DNA of 64,000 bases from NCBI RefSeq assembly GCF_051020985.1, contig NC_135003.1:7557501-7621500 (forward strand). Direction: 5' to 3'. The DNA comes from Nomia melanderi. Lineage: Eukaryota; Arthropoda; Insecta; Hymenoptera; Halictidae. Shown here one piece after another: positions 48,416 to 60,771 of this stretch; position 1 is the stretch's first letter, and the number at the start of each line of letters is the position of its first letter. Below the pieces are notes generated by a model that saw nothing but the letters and a program-made list of their open reading frames with translations, made no database searches and had not been told where the DNA came from. Both the position numbers and the translations under genes were made by a program.

Positions 48416-51263
48416 TTTTTAATATTCCTTGAAGAAGTATATTTTCCATCGCAATTCTACGTATCCAAATATATTCTAAAACTTCGAATTTGCATAAAGA
48501 TCCGCTGTCCACTGATAAGAAATCCGACGTTTCACATCACACGACACGATAGTAACCTAGATACGCGTTAGGCGATCATCGCACGATAACGGGTTCGCAT
48601 CCGTTCGCGAGAGGAAGGGCGACGGACGGAATTATATCGAGCCGCCTTGGTGAATCTTCGAGGTCGGTTGGTTGTTGAATTATTAGCTGTTTCCCTTCAG
48701 AATTAGCAGTAAATTAGCATACCATTAACGCTGGCTGCACGCACCATGGTTACTCGATAATCCCTAATCCCCGAGTTTATCTTCGCGTGATCCTATTATG
48801 GCTGCACCGCGCAGGGCGAAACGCCGAATGGAATGAGTCTACGTGTTGCGCTCCTCGGATCCGAAGAAAGGCCACTGGCATGCGAGAGCCGCGGCCCACA
48901 ACTCGGTGGAGTTACGATTCCAGACCGGGGCGATCCGTCATGCGTTTCAAACAACCCCGGAACCGTCATGGCTTAGCTATGCGAAATTTGGTTGATCGGC
49001 GCTGGGGCTAATTTTGATTTTCCCGCGTCAGACAATGGACAATTCTTTGAGGTTAGGGACATATTAACTTTTAACAGTGCACTGTTCTATGGATACATCG
49101 ATCCTCTAAATTATGTTAAGATAAACTAAGTAATTCATCGTTATTATATTATACAAACTATGGATATTAATAGTTATTGAAGGAAACAATTTACGGAAAA
49201 AGATCAATTTGAGAAGGTGTCTGTTGGACACTATTGGGTTCTTAAGGGCTGATCCTGTTGCATTTTTTCCGTTTTTTGTTTACTTTATAACGTTCTTATG
49301 TACTTAATAGCATTTTGTGAAACTGAATTATAGACATATATATTTGAGTGGTTAAGTATGTTATTTGTAAATTTCTAGGTGAAAGGATTTTTTAGAACAG
49401 AGAGTAGGAGAGTGAGACGCTTTAGAATGTTGAGAATATATACGCAAAAACCTTTTTTTAATGAAAACATGATAATTCTTTGAAAGTATCAGTCAGCAGT
49501 TTGATAACACGAAATGACTGTACTCGGAGAAACATATGAGTATTAACTCGTTTCTAATGGCGTTTTGCAGAGCCCGTAAAAATGTTATTGGAGTTTTCCG
49601 ATTCTTCTAGGGAAACTTATTAACGGGTACTCTTTTTACACTATCAAAATTATCGATTCTCATTGTTCGAGAGACCGTCCAATAAACGCAGAAGAGAGGA
49701 AACCAGTCGGAGCTCTCAAGTTTCATGAAATATTATTCGGATATCAATAATACCTCGAGTCCTCTTACTGTGCGTTGATTTGTAACAGTATTTAACGACT
49801 AATGTAATCAATGAAATATATTTTGTATGTTTTCTGAAATATTCTATGGAACTCTTAGTATTAGGTAATACTAATAAATTCATTCCTCGTTCTACAAGCG
49901 TAGCAAAATTATACAACTCTTACTTTTATTTAACATTATCCTAATATACATGTAATATCTTAAGATCAATTACACAATTCACTTTGCGATGTAAAGCAAT
50001 AGAAGTTCAATAACCGTCAATCCTATTTTAATCTTTAATGTTCTGTACAACACAACTTACCGATAATAACTGAGACGACTATTCTCAACTCGCTTGGAAC
50101 AAATAAAACGAGCGTAAAATCCACCAATTATTCGCGATATATCCCCTCCCCATCAAAGGAAAACATCAATTCCCAAAGAAAAACGCGCTAATTAGGATAG
50201 CATCAGCAGCTTCGAGTTTCAGATAAGTACAGTCGTAACGTGCGATCAGGTTAAACCACCCCAGGCATTAATCCGCCGGTAAGTACGGGGGAAAGTTGCT
50301 CACCGTGAATCGCGCTTAACTCAGCTCCGTCTTCCGAATCTGTGTTCCTAGAAGTCCCAAGAAAATGTATCGCAACATTTACCTCTTCACGACCCTCCAC
50401 CCTCGATACACGAAGCTCGATCCAGTCAACGAATACCGCACGGGAAACGCAATCTCGATGCAACGCCAAACGAATTACTCAAATTTTACATAGAAGCATT
50501 TACATATTCGAAAATATGAAATCTTTACCTAATCTCTAACATTGAATGTTTCAAGATCTCCAAAGAAGATGAATACAACACTAAAGAATCCTAACGCAAT
50601 ACCATTCCCAAGGCTCATTCCCAAAGGAACCGTGATTACCTTATGAACAGTATTCCTCCAGTTCGTTTGCGTACTGATCTCGATACCGTAGCGTTTGACA
50701 ACTCACACGGGCCAGAGCTTCACTCTTAATTAATTCCGAAACGACCGGATGATATTATGAGACAAGTTGGCGCGTGGCGCCGGAGCTGTCCAAAGAACGA
50801 TGAAACCCGGCGCGTGCGCATGTTCCACGAAGATTTCCCCGAAAAGTTTGACGACCTCCCGGAAGTTCGTCCGAGACGGAAGAGCAGGCCGAGGCCTTAA
50901 TTTCACCTGGAAAGGATGGCTGACAACTCGATGCAACCCCGGGGACGTTCCCGGAGAACGAAATGGACGCGTAACCCCGATCCATCCGCCGGTCGCGCCG
51001 AAGGTCTTCGCTTGCCGGCAACATTTAACCCGCCATTCCCCAAGCCCTTCGCCCCGCCAACCCCTTTGGCCCCGCCATTTGCCTCTTAACTCGTTTCCGG
51101 AGATGGAGTTCCAGTCCTGGGTCACGTTCGTCGCTATTTCTCTGGGTCGTCGTAATTAGGATTCAGCCCAGTTCGACTCGGCTTCGGCGAATTTATCCCA
51201 CTTCCTCCGGGTCTCTCGGTTTCGACTGGAAGAAACTTTCGCACCCCTTCTCGCTACCAACCG

Positions 51264-51274
51264 CCCCCCCCCCC
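51264..51274. repeat. Homopolymer run of 11 C
   Basis: Eleven consecutive C in a pyrimidine-rich part of the GC-rich patch 50090-51520. Confidence 0.9.
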
Positions 51275-53380
51275 GCTACACTTCTATTTCAAACTAAAAC
51301 TCAACCGGCGTCTTACTCGGCCGGCCAGGATCCCGCTCCGTTCTGTCTTTTTTCTCTGCTACCCGGTTCCATCTAGCGAGACTTCGCCTGAGAACGAATC
51401 TGTGGGCACCATCTGCTGGCCGCGAAGAGTCGAAACGTGTCTATCCGAAGCGCACGTACCCACCGGGATTCACTTCGTCTGCTCCGGCTTCCTCTCTTTG
51501 TTTCATGATGCGGATTATCCGTGATTTCGCAGTCGTTTTAAGGATTGAGATTTAGTCCTGATTAATAGGAGAGCAAAGGAATTCACGATCGTTGAAATAA
51601 TTATCATTGGATCATTTGGATTCGTTCAGATTTCGTGAGAAGATTAATCCTTGAATAGAAAAATTTTAAAATGTTTCGTGAATATTGTGTAACAACTTGA
51701 GTTATAGAAAGAATTGCAGAATCGGAAATAAAGTAAAATAGAATTTGATGTTTACTATTACTAGTACCTTGATCATAATGTAATAAAGACGAAACTTTTA
51801 TGCATATTTTTACCTCGATCTTTCTTTCAGATCTTCATAAAATAAACGCGTCAATATCCAATTTTACCTTGCTGCCAGTTTTACCGTTTCTACCTGCATA
51901 CATTGAATTCTCTTTATAAAAATTCGCAACCCATTACTAGCATATTCGGTTGCACGTTCCAATCTCTAGATTAAGCCTCAGGGCAGCGTAAACGATGATT
52001 TATCTAAGAACATGATTCGAGCGCAGCGTGCCATAGTTTTCGGGGGAAGTTTAACCCTCGTTACAACGATCGTAACACGGTGTACGGCATCGTTCGCGTC
52101 TGGTTGCCTGGTTATCGAAAGATCTTGCCTACGGGACTTTAATCAGGAGCCGCGTGCGCACGTAACTGCCATTTCCCTCTCCGGGGAAAGGAACAAACTT
52201 TTTTCGAACGGCGGGGGAAGAAATACCGACTTTTGTTCTTATCTGAAAATACAGGATAATAGAATTTACAAAAGTTCTTGTAATTCTTTACCTTCAGCCT
52301 GTAACTTGGTGTTATTGTTACGATAATCCTGGTGTGGTTTGACTGTAACTTAGCTACACGCGCGATAGTATGAAGCTTTATATATTTATACTTTGTTTTT
52401 GTGCAGAGTGAAATAGTCCAGAATTATATTCGAAGAATTCCACAAAAGTAGTTATAGCTTGGCTTTATCTTTTAATTTAAAGAGACCGTTACCTTTACTT
52501 TTATTTACTCATCTTGTTTTTGCGCTGTAATGTACCTTCCCTCTTTGAAAATACTCTTCATTGCTTTTTCGTTTATCAGTTTTAATTTAAATACGCTACA
52601 TTTACGTAACGATGTTTCATGTGACAAATTTGTCGATAATGCTAGCTGTGTCACGTGGTTACGTCCATACACCGTTCTCCCACCTTCCCTCGGGAACATG
52701 GATGAAATTTGGAACGCTTGATGATTTGTATGTTAATCAAACTCATTGCCTGCACTGCATACAAAATTTCTAATCGATCCATTGACTAATATTTGCACGA
52801 TTCAATCGAGTGAATCAGTAAACAAGCTGACAAACGTTTCAGCATTCTCTACTACATATAATTTGTCATAAGAAGAAACCTAAGGGGTGATACGCCAAGA
52901 ACTAATTATTCATATCCACAGCAGACTATCAGCCAAGTTAGAAATTCGGCAGATCCAAAATTACTTCGAAGGAACCAAATTTACCTCCAATCTACAGTAA
53001 CTCTTCCTGGCACAAAGGAAAAAAGAAAAAAATTCACAAAAGCAATATACGTCTGTTACCAACTCCCAGATTTTACTCTAATTTTCATTAGAATCTATGG
53101 ATAAACTTTTATTTATTGTCATCAGAGATGCTACCATAGAATATAAAAACAACATATTATTAACAACATGTACATTGTCTATTTCCCATATTCTAATACT
53201 ACATCTGCAAAAATATATATATCCTACGTAAAATTTGGAGATTAGGTCTGCGAATTTCTTCGGTGAACGTCACCAGCGAAAGGGTTAAAATCTGCTATCC
53301 TCAGAACGAAATTGCTACAGGATATTACATGGGGCAACGAGCACCAAGGTAATCAAGAAATATCGGCGGTCATGTCGGTA

Positions 53381-53399
53381 GGGGGGGGGGGGGGGGGGG
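53381..53399. repeat. Homopolymer run of 19 G
   Basis: Nineteen consecutive G follow CATGTCGGTA and precede CGAAGGTGGG. It is the longest single-base run I noticed, potentially G-quadruplex forming, and of uncertain true length for technical reasons. It lies at the left edge of a GC-rich patch (53250-54070). Confidence 0.95.
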
Positions 53400-53734
53400 C
53401 GAAGGTGGGTATCGGTGACTCGTAATTCAGCCGCAATCGATGGATTTCAGCCACGTAATCTGCATCGAGCTCGGGAGATTTCTCCGGGAATATGGAAGTG
53501 CGCTGTATTTCACGCGAAATATATTATCTTTTATGGGTTGCAGCTAAGCGCGGCCCTCTAATGCCCTTTATCCGATAGGGACCGCGCGCCGCTGGAACAG
53601 AAAGAGATCGTCGCCGTAAATCGTCGAACGCGGAAGTCCACTTGAATTCGGAGGTGAATTTCCTGGCTCGTTCCCGCGGCTGACGACAGTGAAAAACCGT
53701 TAAACGTTCCTGAGATTTGCGACGGAGAAAGGGA

Positions 53735-53774
53735 GCGACGCGACGCGACGCGACACGACTTGACTTGACTCGAC
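53735..53774. repeat. Pentanucleotide array, 8 units, graded decay
   Basis: Eight consecutive 5-bp units: GCGAC four times, then ACGAC, TTGAC, TTGAC and TCGAC. The last three bases, GAC, are constant throughout while the first two change. Several changes are C-to-T, which fits CpG deamination at one end of an originally uniform array. It is GC-rich, unlike most microsatellites in this window. Confidence 0.9.
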
Positions 53775-56216
53775 GCCGCAGGACTCTGAAAGGCGGTCAT
53801 CAGAGGGCCAGAGATAAGATCGCCGCGAGCTGATACAAGCTGCATTTAAACCGACGCGGTGGCGCCCTAATGCAAATGAAAACAAAGGGACGTCCCCGGA
53901 TGTTTTAACGTCGTACAGAGCGCACCCACGAAAATGGCCATTAACGAATGCGCGTAGTCGTTCCAGTTCCGGGGAGACGACGTCGCCGCGTTCTGGATCC
54001 TAATGCGGGATTTAATGGATCACGAGCGATTCGGTAATGGCGTAACCGCGCAGGGACATCTTCAAATCAAATATTTTATTTGGGACACATGGATATTACG
54101 TACAACGTGGATGATGATGTTTGGAATGATAGAGATTTTATGGTTCCTTGGTTTTAGATGTTAGATGTGTATTTTGGTATAGCATTGTTGGCGTAAGTAA
54201 TGTGGTATGATTAATCACGTTTCTTAAAGTAAAATGATTGTAACTGTGGTCATTTTCTATTTTACTTATCCGGCGTCAATGAGATGGTTTTGTATTGTGA
54301 CGTAGCTTGCAGATTTTTAAATCATTTTTATGTTTTAAGAATAATATTTTATAATTGTTGAAACCCGTTCAAATTATTTTACAAAAATGTATTCAGTTCA
54401 AAGAGACTAAGACATTTTTACATGTTTTCACGTGATAACTATTTTTCCGATATTTTATTCTACAAAAGCACCTAGAACAAAAAGTTATCAGCAAGAAATA
54501 AACGTAATTCAATGCATAAAAGGTTAATTTAGCAAAACAGAATCACGTCGGATTAACTTAAAAGGGTTGCAAGCTACCGAGGGCAGCAAACTTGTTCATG
54601 AAGACCACATGGAAGAATGAAAACGGTAGACTGAAGAGCAAGGTTCGAGCATCGCCCTCGCGTTTCATTCATTAAAATGCCTCGATTTTTGTGTGAGTTA
54701 TATAATCGTTGGCATTAGCTTCCCATTGAACCCAACGTGGAACGATTCGAACGAGCGATACGTAACTTTAAACGAAACTCGTGCAGTGATCCCCAAGTTC
54801 ATTTACAATCGCACGAGGTTCATTTGACCCGCGTTTTTATCGCCGCCGCGTACCCGCGTAAACGTGGAAGTGGTGGCATTGATTGGCCTGCGGTATTCTA
54901 TTGGTAACTGTACTGGTACCATCCGTACTCTCTGCCATTCAGAAATCGTAGCCCGGCTAGAACTTCCTCTCATAACGTCCGAGTGAATGCACAAACGAAA
55001 CGCGAATCAAATGAACCGCGTTTATAGCCGCCGTACAACAGTCGGCAACTGTGTGTTCCGCTCTATTCATCCTTGGAACGGAGGGCATTCACGCTAAACA
55101 ATCGAATCAACTTTCCACGTTATGGAGGGGAAAAAACATGGATACATAAAATAATGATTCGTGTGTAGCGAACGAGTTATATTCCCAACCAGAAACGAGA
55201 TTCCCGCATTCCACGAAAATATTTTTCGATCACTACTATGTAACAGACGTAGGCGTCTGTTCGCTGAAACTCGACTTTGTTGGAAATGTACTCGGTTTAC
55301 ATCGATGTTTTAGGATTTTAGTTTTTCTCGGCAGCGCACACTGAAACTGTGTGTACGTTTAAACAACTAGACAATTTATATTTGAAATAATAAGAGGAAC
55401 TCAATTTTCATTTACTGCTTGTCTGTTGTTAATACGTAAGCTTTAGAATAAACTCTGAACTACAAATCATAGAAATTTCCTTTTTCATTCGATAAATCAT
55501 TAATGAAACAATAGTTCTAATCGATAACTGGAGTCGCAAAACAAAGTGTTAATTATTACCGACGCACGGGAACAATGAACTCCCAGCTTCTGAATGAAAG
55601 TTTAAAGCTCTTGCAACAACAAAGAGGAACAACGAACGACAAACAGCAGAAATAGAGTGTCAAAAATCTGAATCTCAAAAACAGTGAAGAAATCACGTCC
55701 GAATCGTAAACCGGTTCTAAACTCGGCTATCTTCAACAAGTACGTCCTCAGAGCGGCACGCGTTCGAGCAGCGCAGAGAGGACTTTTTGGAATGGAATCG
55801 AACGGCGGGAATGTTTATTTTGACTCAAAGCATGGAAGTGTATTTTCTGCCCCCGGTGTTTTTCGGATCTGCATACCGTGGTGAGCATATCCGAGCGTGT
55901 ACCCGCTCGAACTAACAGCCGGGGAACCGGCCGCGCGCCCGCTAGCTCGTACGCTGCCCACCAGCAGACTCCGAAACCCATGCGTCTTCATTGAAATAAC
56001 AAAACCAGCTAAGCCACTCCCCAAACAAACGTGAATCCTCCGTTGCTATTACGCTGATTTTTCGTATTACTCGTACACCTTCCTCTCCGATAGCATCACT
56101 GCTGTTGCTCGAAGATCCATTTCTGCAGTAAATGTTCTGTTCCAAGTGAGGAAACCCATTGGCGAGAAATGAAGATCTCGTTATAACCAGAAAGTAGAAC
56201 CCTCTCTTACCTACTA
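53775..56216. other. No gene: GC patches 53.25-54.07, 54.5-55.1, 55.7-56.1 kb
   Basis: CpG-rich patches separated by AT-rich DNA. The first contains AATTTCCTGGC (53657-53667), a recurring patch motif. The open frames are short and unrecognised. Confidence 0.55.
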
Positions 56217-56245
56217 ATTTACCTGAAGATTTCAAACTAAAAGAT
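56217..56245 (-). promoter_or_regulatory. Possible weak recursive splice site
   Basis: On the minus strand an acceptor-like TTTGAAATCTTCAG is followed directly by GTAAAT (junction 56222/56223), and a second donor-like GTAAGA follows within about 12 nt (56206-56210 on plus). The donor halves are good, but the acceptor tract is purine-interrupted. If real, it would extend the recursively spliced region of the minus strand to more than 50 kb. Confidence 0.15.
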
Positions 56246-56305
56246 ACAGAGATAAAGATAACGATACGAAGATGAAGAGATCTAAACTAAAAATAGGTAG
56301 TTTAG

Positions 56306-56462
56306 AACCTTTTCTCTACTTCTAGTAAAATAATAAATTATTGATGGTATCAAGTAGGAATAATATTAATATTATATAAAATTGAATATTAAATATTGAA
56401 TTTTACAATTTTACTGTATCAACCTGAGTGTCGTCTGTGAGTCGCCTCTCGAGTTTAAAGGG
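56306..56462. mobile_element. Decayed relative of MITE family 3
   Basis: The right end, on the minus strand CCCTTTAAACTCGAGAGGCG, matches the family 3 terminus at 11830. The outer TTAA appears as TTGG (56463-56466). Inside are TTGAATATTAAAT and ACTGTAT, in the same order as at 11.75 kb. The left boundary is uncertain: TTAG followed by AACCTTTTCTCTAC at 56302-56319 could be a decayed terminus, giving a deleted 157-bp copy. Right end moderately sure, left end not. Confidence 0.4.
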
Positions 56463-59414
56463 TTGGCTAGTTATAAGAGCTTTAAATGGGTGAAGTGTTA
56501 AAGAACTAAGAACACTGAAAATCAGACTAAATATAAAGTTGAAAAGTGACGAGTGCATTCATCGTTCTGAATGAACAGCTGAAAATTGTCTGGACAACGT
56601 GTACGTACATCAGTAATCGCGGGTTGCAGATGAAGCGGCTACCGAAAACGGCACGTCGGTATTGTAAAGCACTTTTAAGAGCCATGTCTTTTGTCGTGGC
56701 CTCGGGCCACGTAGAACGGAGGCAACGATCGGTTTTTACTGCGAGGATCGTAAAGCGGTTCAATCTTACCGTCGCGTTTCCGATTTTCTCGCAAACGGTC
56801 ACACATAATGCGTGAACACTCGATATCGAAAGCCTCGGCAGCTCCGCGAACAGATACGCATCGCCTGCTGAAGTTTCGAATCATAAAAATTGGATCGTAA
56901 ACACGCACGCATGTTTCTGCGGAATTAGAAAGTCCGCGGGAACAATGCCAACAGGGAACAAAAATGGAATTGGAACGGCGTAAATAGGTCTCTGTGTCAG
57001 ATCCCTTTATGTGATTCCGCGAAGAAAGGCCATTGTCAAATTGAATAGTAAGAAGTAATTATTGATGAATGGATTGATTCACTAACGTATTTAAAATTAT
57101 GAATATTTAGAATTATTGGTTCTGGCAATAATGATACGAAAAGAAATTAAATAAGGACTATATATGATTAAATTTTCAATGTAAATTGTAATATATGCAT
57201 TGTTAACAGTTGAAAAAAGAATTGATAACGAATTACTAATAATTGGAAAGCACTAGATGGTAACTGGAAAGAATAGGTGCTAAATTATTCACTAGTCATA
57301 ATGCAAATAAATCTCACCGCTGAATTTCTGGCTAATGTCCACTTGGACTACTTCAAAGGCGACAACATACGTAGAATACATGAAAATTCTATGGATGAAA
57401 GTTAATATTTCAGTTTACTGTCTAGATCTGTTATACAATTTGAATATTCACAAACAGGTAAAAAAGAATTAAATTTGTGTCGCGATTAAATATAATAATT
57501 TACTGGAATATAGATTAAAAAGAGATCGCAATTTAAAACAGCACTGATTTCAACCGTAATAACTTAACCAGATCCGCGCAAATTTTGCTTAAAATCTCGC
57601 TGCTGCGGAAATAATCGTGCTTTTATTCGCCGGATTAAACCTGCTCGCTTTCTACGAAGATATGATATGTTTATGTCGGGAATTATTCGAAAATAAAAAT
57701 CCCCGGCGTATCGTTAGGCCGTTGGGTCGCTCTTTGTAGCGTTCAACGCCGTGATAATTCTACCAATGAATAATGTTCCCTCATATTTCCGTTTTGCATA
57801 ATGAAAATGACCCTCCCCCCACACCCGTCAGTTCACAGGCCAAGTAATTACCGATGCACGGATCCCGAAGATCGTCGGCCATACTTGAATGTTGCCGGTA
57901 AATTCGTATATAAATCCCATCACGGACTTCGATCGCAATTTATCAGGATTTCAAAATAATATTCGATCACGCATATAAATCCCTTGGATAAATAAGATCG
58001 ACTAATGTTAATAATACTGATAGTCCCTACTATATATCGTTTTCTTCATCATTAATTTTTTGACGATATTGTGGGGTGCGACGCGTAAAGACAGATACCT
58101 CAGATATACTCGGGCCGTTTATGACCAGGCCACTTGGGACTCAGATGGTTCGCAGGTGGCCGATGATGGCCTGCAGAATCGTGCCCCGTGTTGACGAGTT
58201 TAGTAATTAAGATCATTGTATGGCTTTTAGAAAACAGTGTAGTTTTAAGAGTCGAAAGGAGCAGGACAGAGTAGACCAGCGTTGAATAGTACAGTACTGC
58301 GTAAAATAGATTAAGATGCATGGATTAGTTTATTTCTAGTCCAGCTGTATTCAATTTAAAAAAAATAGAATTACACGTGTGTTTGCTTTCACAAAACCTT
58401 CCAATCCCACAATATAAAACAACTATATTATTCTACTGACAAAAAAATGTTATCAGTGATATTAAATTTTTGTATAGTAAAACTTTGTAAAATTTCAAAT
58501 GCATATGAAGCTATCAATCGTAAACTAGGTTTTGAACATATTTGTCTTCGTCAAAAATGAAACTGAAACAGGTTGCATAAATAAATGATTAAATCTAATG
58601 CATAAAGTGAGGAAGAAACTTGTTCTCTTATTATATAAATAGGAAAAGTTGCAATCGTGTTCATGATAAATTTTACGTGGAGCAGTAATTTAATAATATC
58701 CTATTAAACGTTTCGTCCATTATTCCAGAACGACGGAGGCGACGTTTAAATGTAATTTTGCGCGCGGCTGGAACAACAGTGTCGATTTTTAAGCAACGAG
58801 GTAAACACTTTCAATGCTTGGTTGTGTTTAACAGGTTCCGCGTTGAGGTTCGATTGTTCTGCTTCGTGTATTTAGCGTGTCGCTCAGGAGTGGAATGTTA
58901 ATACAAGACTACGAATGCTTATGACAGCTGAAGCTTTTTATTAAATTAAACGTCGGCTCGTTCAATAAATTATTCTTCTCGAATTAGTACATTAACAATA
59001 GAAATATGCCAATGGCAATACGAAATTTCAAATAATTATACAAAATTAACAAATGGAACCAAAACGTTATTAATCCAATTATTATCGCCAACATTAAATT
59101 CAATAATTTTCCTCACAAAATCCTTCGTTTCATTCTTCCTTATAGGGTTACAATTATCACGCAATAAAACCAGCCTATCACTTACCATATTACTATCATA
59201 CAAACAACAGTGTACACATCATTCATACTAAAAACCAAATCAGATTCGAATTTCCCAACAACGGAACAAATTGTCTCAGTATACGCAGACCAACATTTCC
59301 CGAATTACTCTAGCAACACAGGGGTCGTCGCGTTACAGGCACTTTTCGCCGATTACGAGCGGCATAATAAAGCAGGGAGTATCGTCGGTTGAAACGGGAC
59401 AATCGTCACCTGGT
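56463..59414. other. No gene: mostly AT-rich DNA
   Basis: Small GC-richer patches near 56.55-56.99, 57.57-57.94 and 58.70-58.87 kb. Nothing else noted apart from ordinary AT-rich sequence. Confidence 0.55.
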
Positions 59415-59930
59415 TCGCTTAATTAGCACCGGAACACGTATCACCGGAAACATCGCGTCGCATTAGCAATAATAATATCACTGGTGTCATGATGAACCGG
59501 AGCGAGCGAGCGAGCGAGCGCGGGTCGCCGATCGACGCCGCTAATTACTCAAACGAAATGAGCCTTCATCGAGGCGCAATCTCCATATTTTAAATCTCCA
59601 TTCTTCCGAACGGTCGCACAGCCTCGCCTGCAGCCCTAATTGCAATTACAACGCCGAGAATTACAATTCGGCCCGATTATCGGCGAGCAGAACGCGGGTC
59701 CGCTGCGAATTTCCCCGGAGCATTAACCCGCTCCACAATTAAAGCCGCGATACTACGGGGTTTACGGAAAACGCGGGACGCTGTTCCACCCCCGCGCTCC
59801 GCCGCTAAACAGAGATTACGTCGATTAATTTAATAGCCAGGCCTGTTACCGGGACGTCGCGACGAAGTCTGTCTGGAGGCGCGGCGGGGCTCGCGACGAC
59901 GGTATTGTCATCGCCGCTAATTACCAAGAA
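59415..59930. promoter_or_regulatory. Possible enhancer: homeodomain-site-rich GC patch
   Basis: In a GC-rich context that should disfavour AT words, the core TAATTA occurs at 59420, 59542 and 59918. TAATTG and CAATTA occur as a 12-bp palindrome at 59637-59648, and CAATTA again at 59736. An ATTAATTTAAT block lies near 59824. These are antennapedia-class homeodomain cores. The patch continues to 60180, where a donor-like GTAAGT (60172-60177) follows a GC-rich segment, so an untranslated first exon on the plus strand is an alternative. Confidence 0.3.
59500..59520. repeat. Tetranucleotide repeat (AGCG), about 5 units
   Basis: A short uninterrupted AGCG array inside the GC-rich, homeodomain-site-rich patch 59290-60200. 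Ordinary microsatellite. Confidence 0.9.
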
Positions 59931-60531
59931 GACTACGAAACTGGCGAGCGTCACGTGGCGCGTCGACGGAATGGAAACAACGAAGACGTGCCGGCGACGA
60001 GTATGTGCAGCACGCAGCGTCGCACGTGATACAAACTAACGACGAAAGCGGCACGGCGGTGTCTTGTAAAAGTCTCGCGAAGCTGCTGCCATGTCAAGAC
60101 GCCACTGCGAAGTGGAGTTCTTACTGCGGGAGTGAATCGAGAAGGTGGTCAGAGAAGTTACGTAGTCGGAAGTAAGTTGTATACCAGTGAGTGTATACAC
60201 TCGTGTGGTTTTTAGAGACGATCGTGAAGTTTGTATTGAAAATATTCTTTTCCTTTTGATGGCGATAATGATCAGAGCGTTGTTGTTTTATTGTAAGGTG
60301 GTTATTATTTGAATATTTGAATATTGGTATATACTATACAATAGTATGAATTGAATATAATTCACGCGATCTCTAATAATTAATTACTTCGTACGAAATT
60401 ATCATAATTTATGGGTACACTGAATTATCTGTGCCGAATGATAATCCGTAAATAAATTTAATTTTTTGTATGTTGAGAATATATTTTTGTATTATTGTAT
60501 GTGAATTACGATACTGCAGTATTAGTATTAA

Positions 60532-60771
60532 TCTTTTGCACTCGATATATTTTCAATTCTGTTGAATGTAAACTTGTGTTTCTTTGTAGGGAAACGAGTT
60601 AAAGTAATTTACATATGTAGAAATCAACGTTTTATATTTATTCTATTTATTATTATTATCATAAGATTTCATTTTTATAATCTTTTAAAGTGTGGTACTT
60701 TTTGAAGTGTCACAAATAAGATATAACAAATTTGTATTGTCATCTCCAGCATGACATACGAATGCAATGGG
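60532..60771. mobile_element. TTAA-flanked MITE, family 2
   Basis: This 240-bp AT-rich element lies between TTAA at 60528-60531 and TTAA at 60772-60775. The left terminus is TCTTTTGCACTCGATAT. The right, read on the minus strand, is CCCATTGCATTCGTATG, giving an inverted repeat of about 17 bp with several mismatches. Length and target duplication fit piggyBac-derived MITEs. The interior does not align to family 1, so this is a separate family with a similar terminus. No coding capacity. Confidence 0.65.

Larger units (their letters stand above)
47733..53380. other. No gene: patches at 47.9, 48.7, 50.1-51.5 and 52.0 kb
   Basis: The 50.1-51.5 kb patch is long and GC-rich. Frames of 131 codons (minus) and 130 codons (plus) cover the same bases, so neither is persuasive. 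On the minus strand CATCCTTTCCAG followed by GTGAAA (near 50905) resembles a weak acceptor-donor pair. Near 53285, on the minus strand, TTAACCCTTTCGCTGG resembles a TTAA-type transposon end without a partner. Confidence 0.5.

Noticed and set aside
49073..49086. 14-bp palindrome AACAGTGCACTGTT
   Set aside because: Several 14-bp palindromes are expected by chance in 64 kb.
50730..51159. Opposed 131- and 130-codon frames with a weak acceptor-donor pair near 50905
   Set aside because: Both strands are equally open, the GTGAAA donor is poor and no domain is present.
53270..53288. Minus-strand TTAACCCTTTCGCTGG as a transposon end
   Set aside because: No partner end with TTAA within the usual distance and no internal similarity to the other families.
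60121..60190. Donor-like GTAAGT after a GC-rich segment, possible 5' exon on plus
   Set aside because: No promoter element, start or downstream acceptor supports it. Kept only as an alternative for the 59.4-60.2 kb patch.
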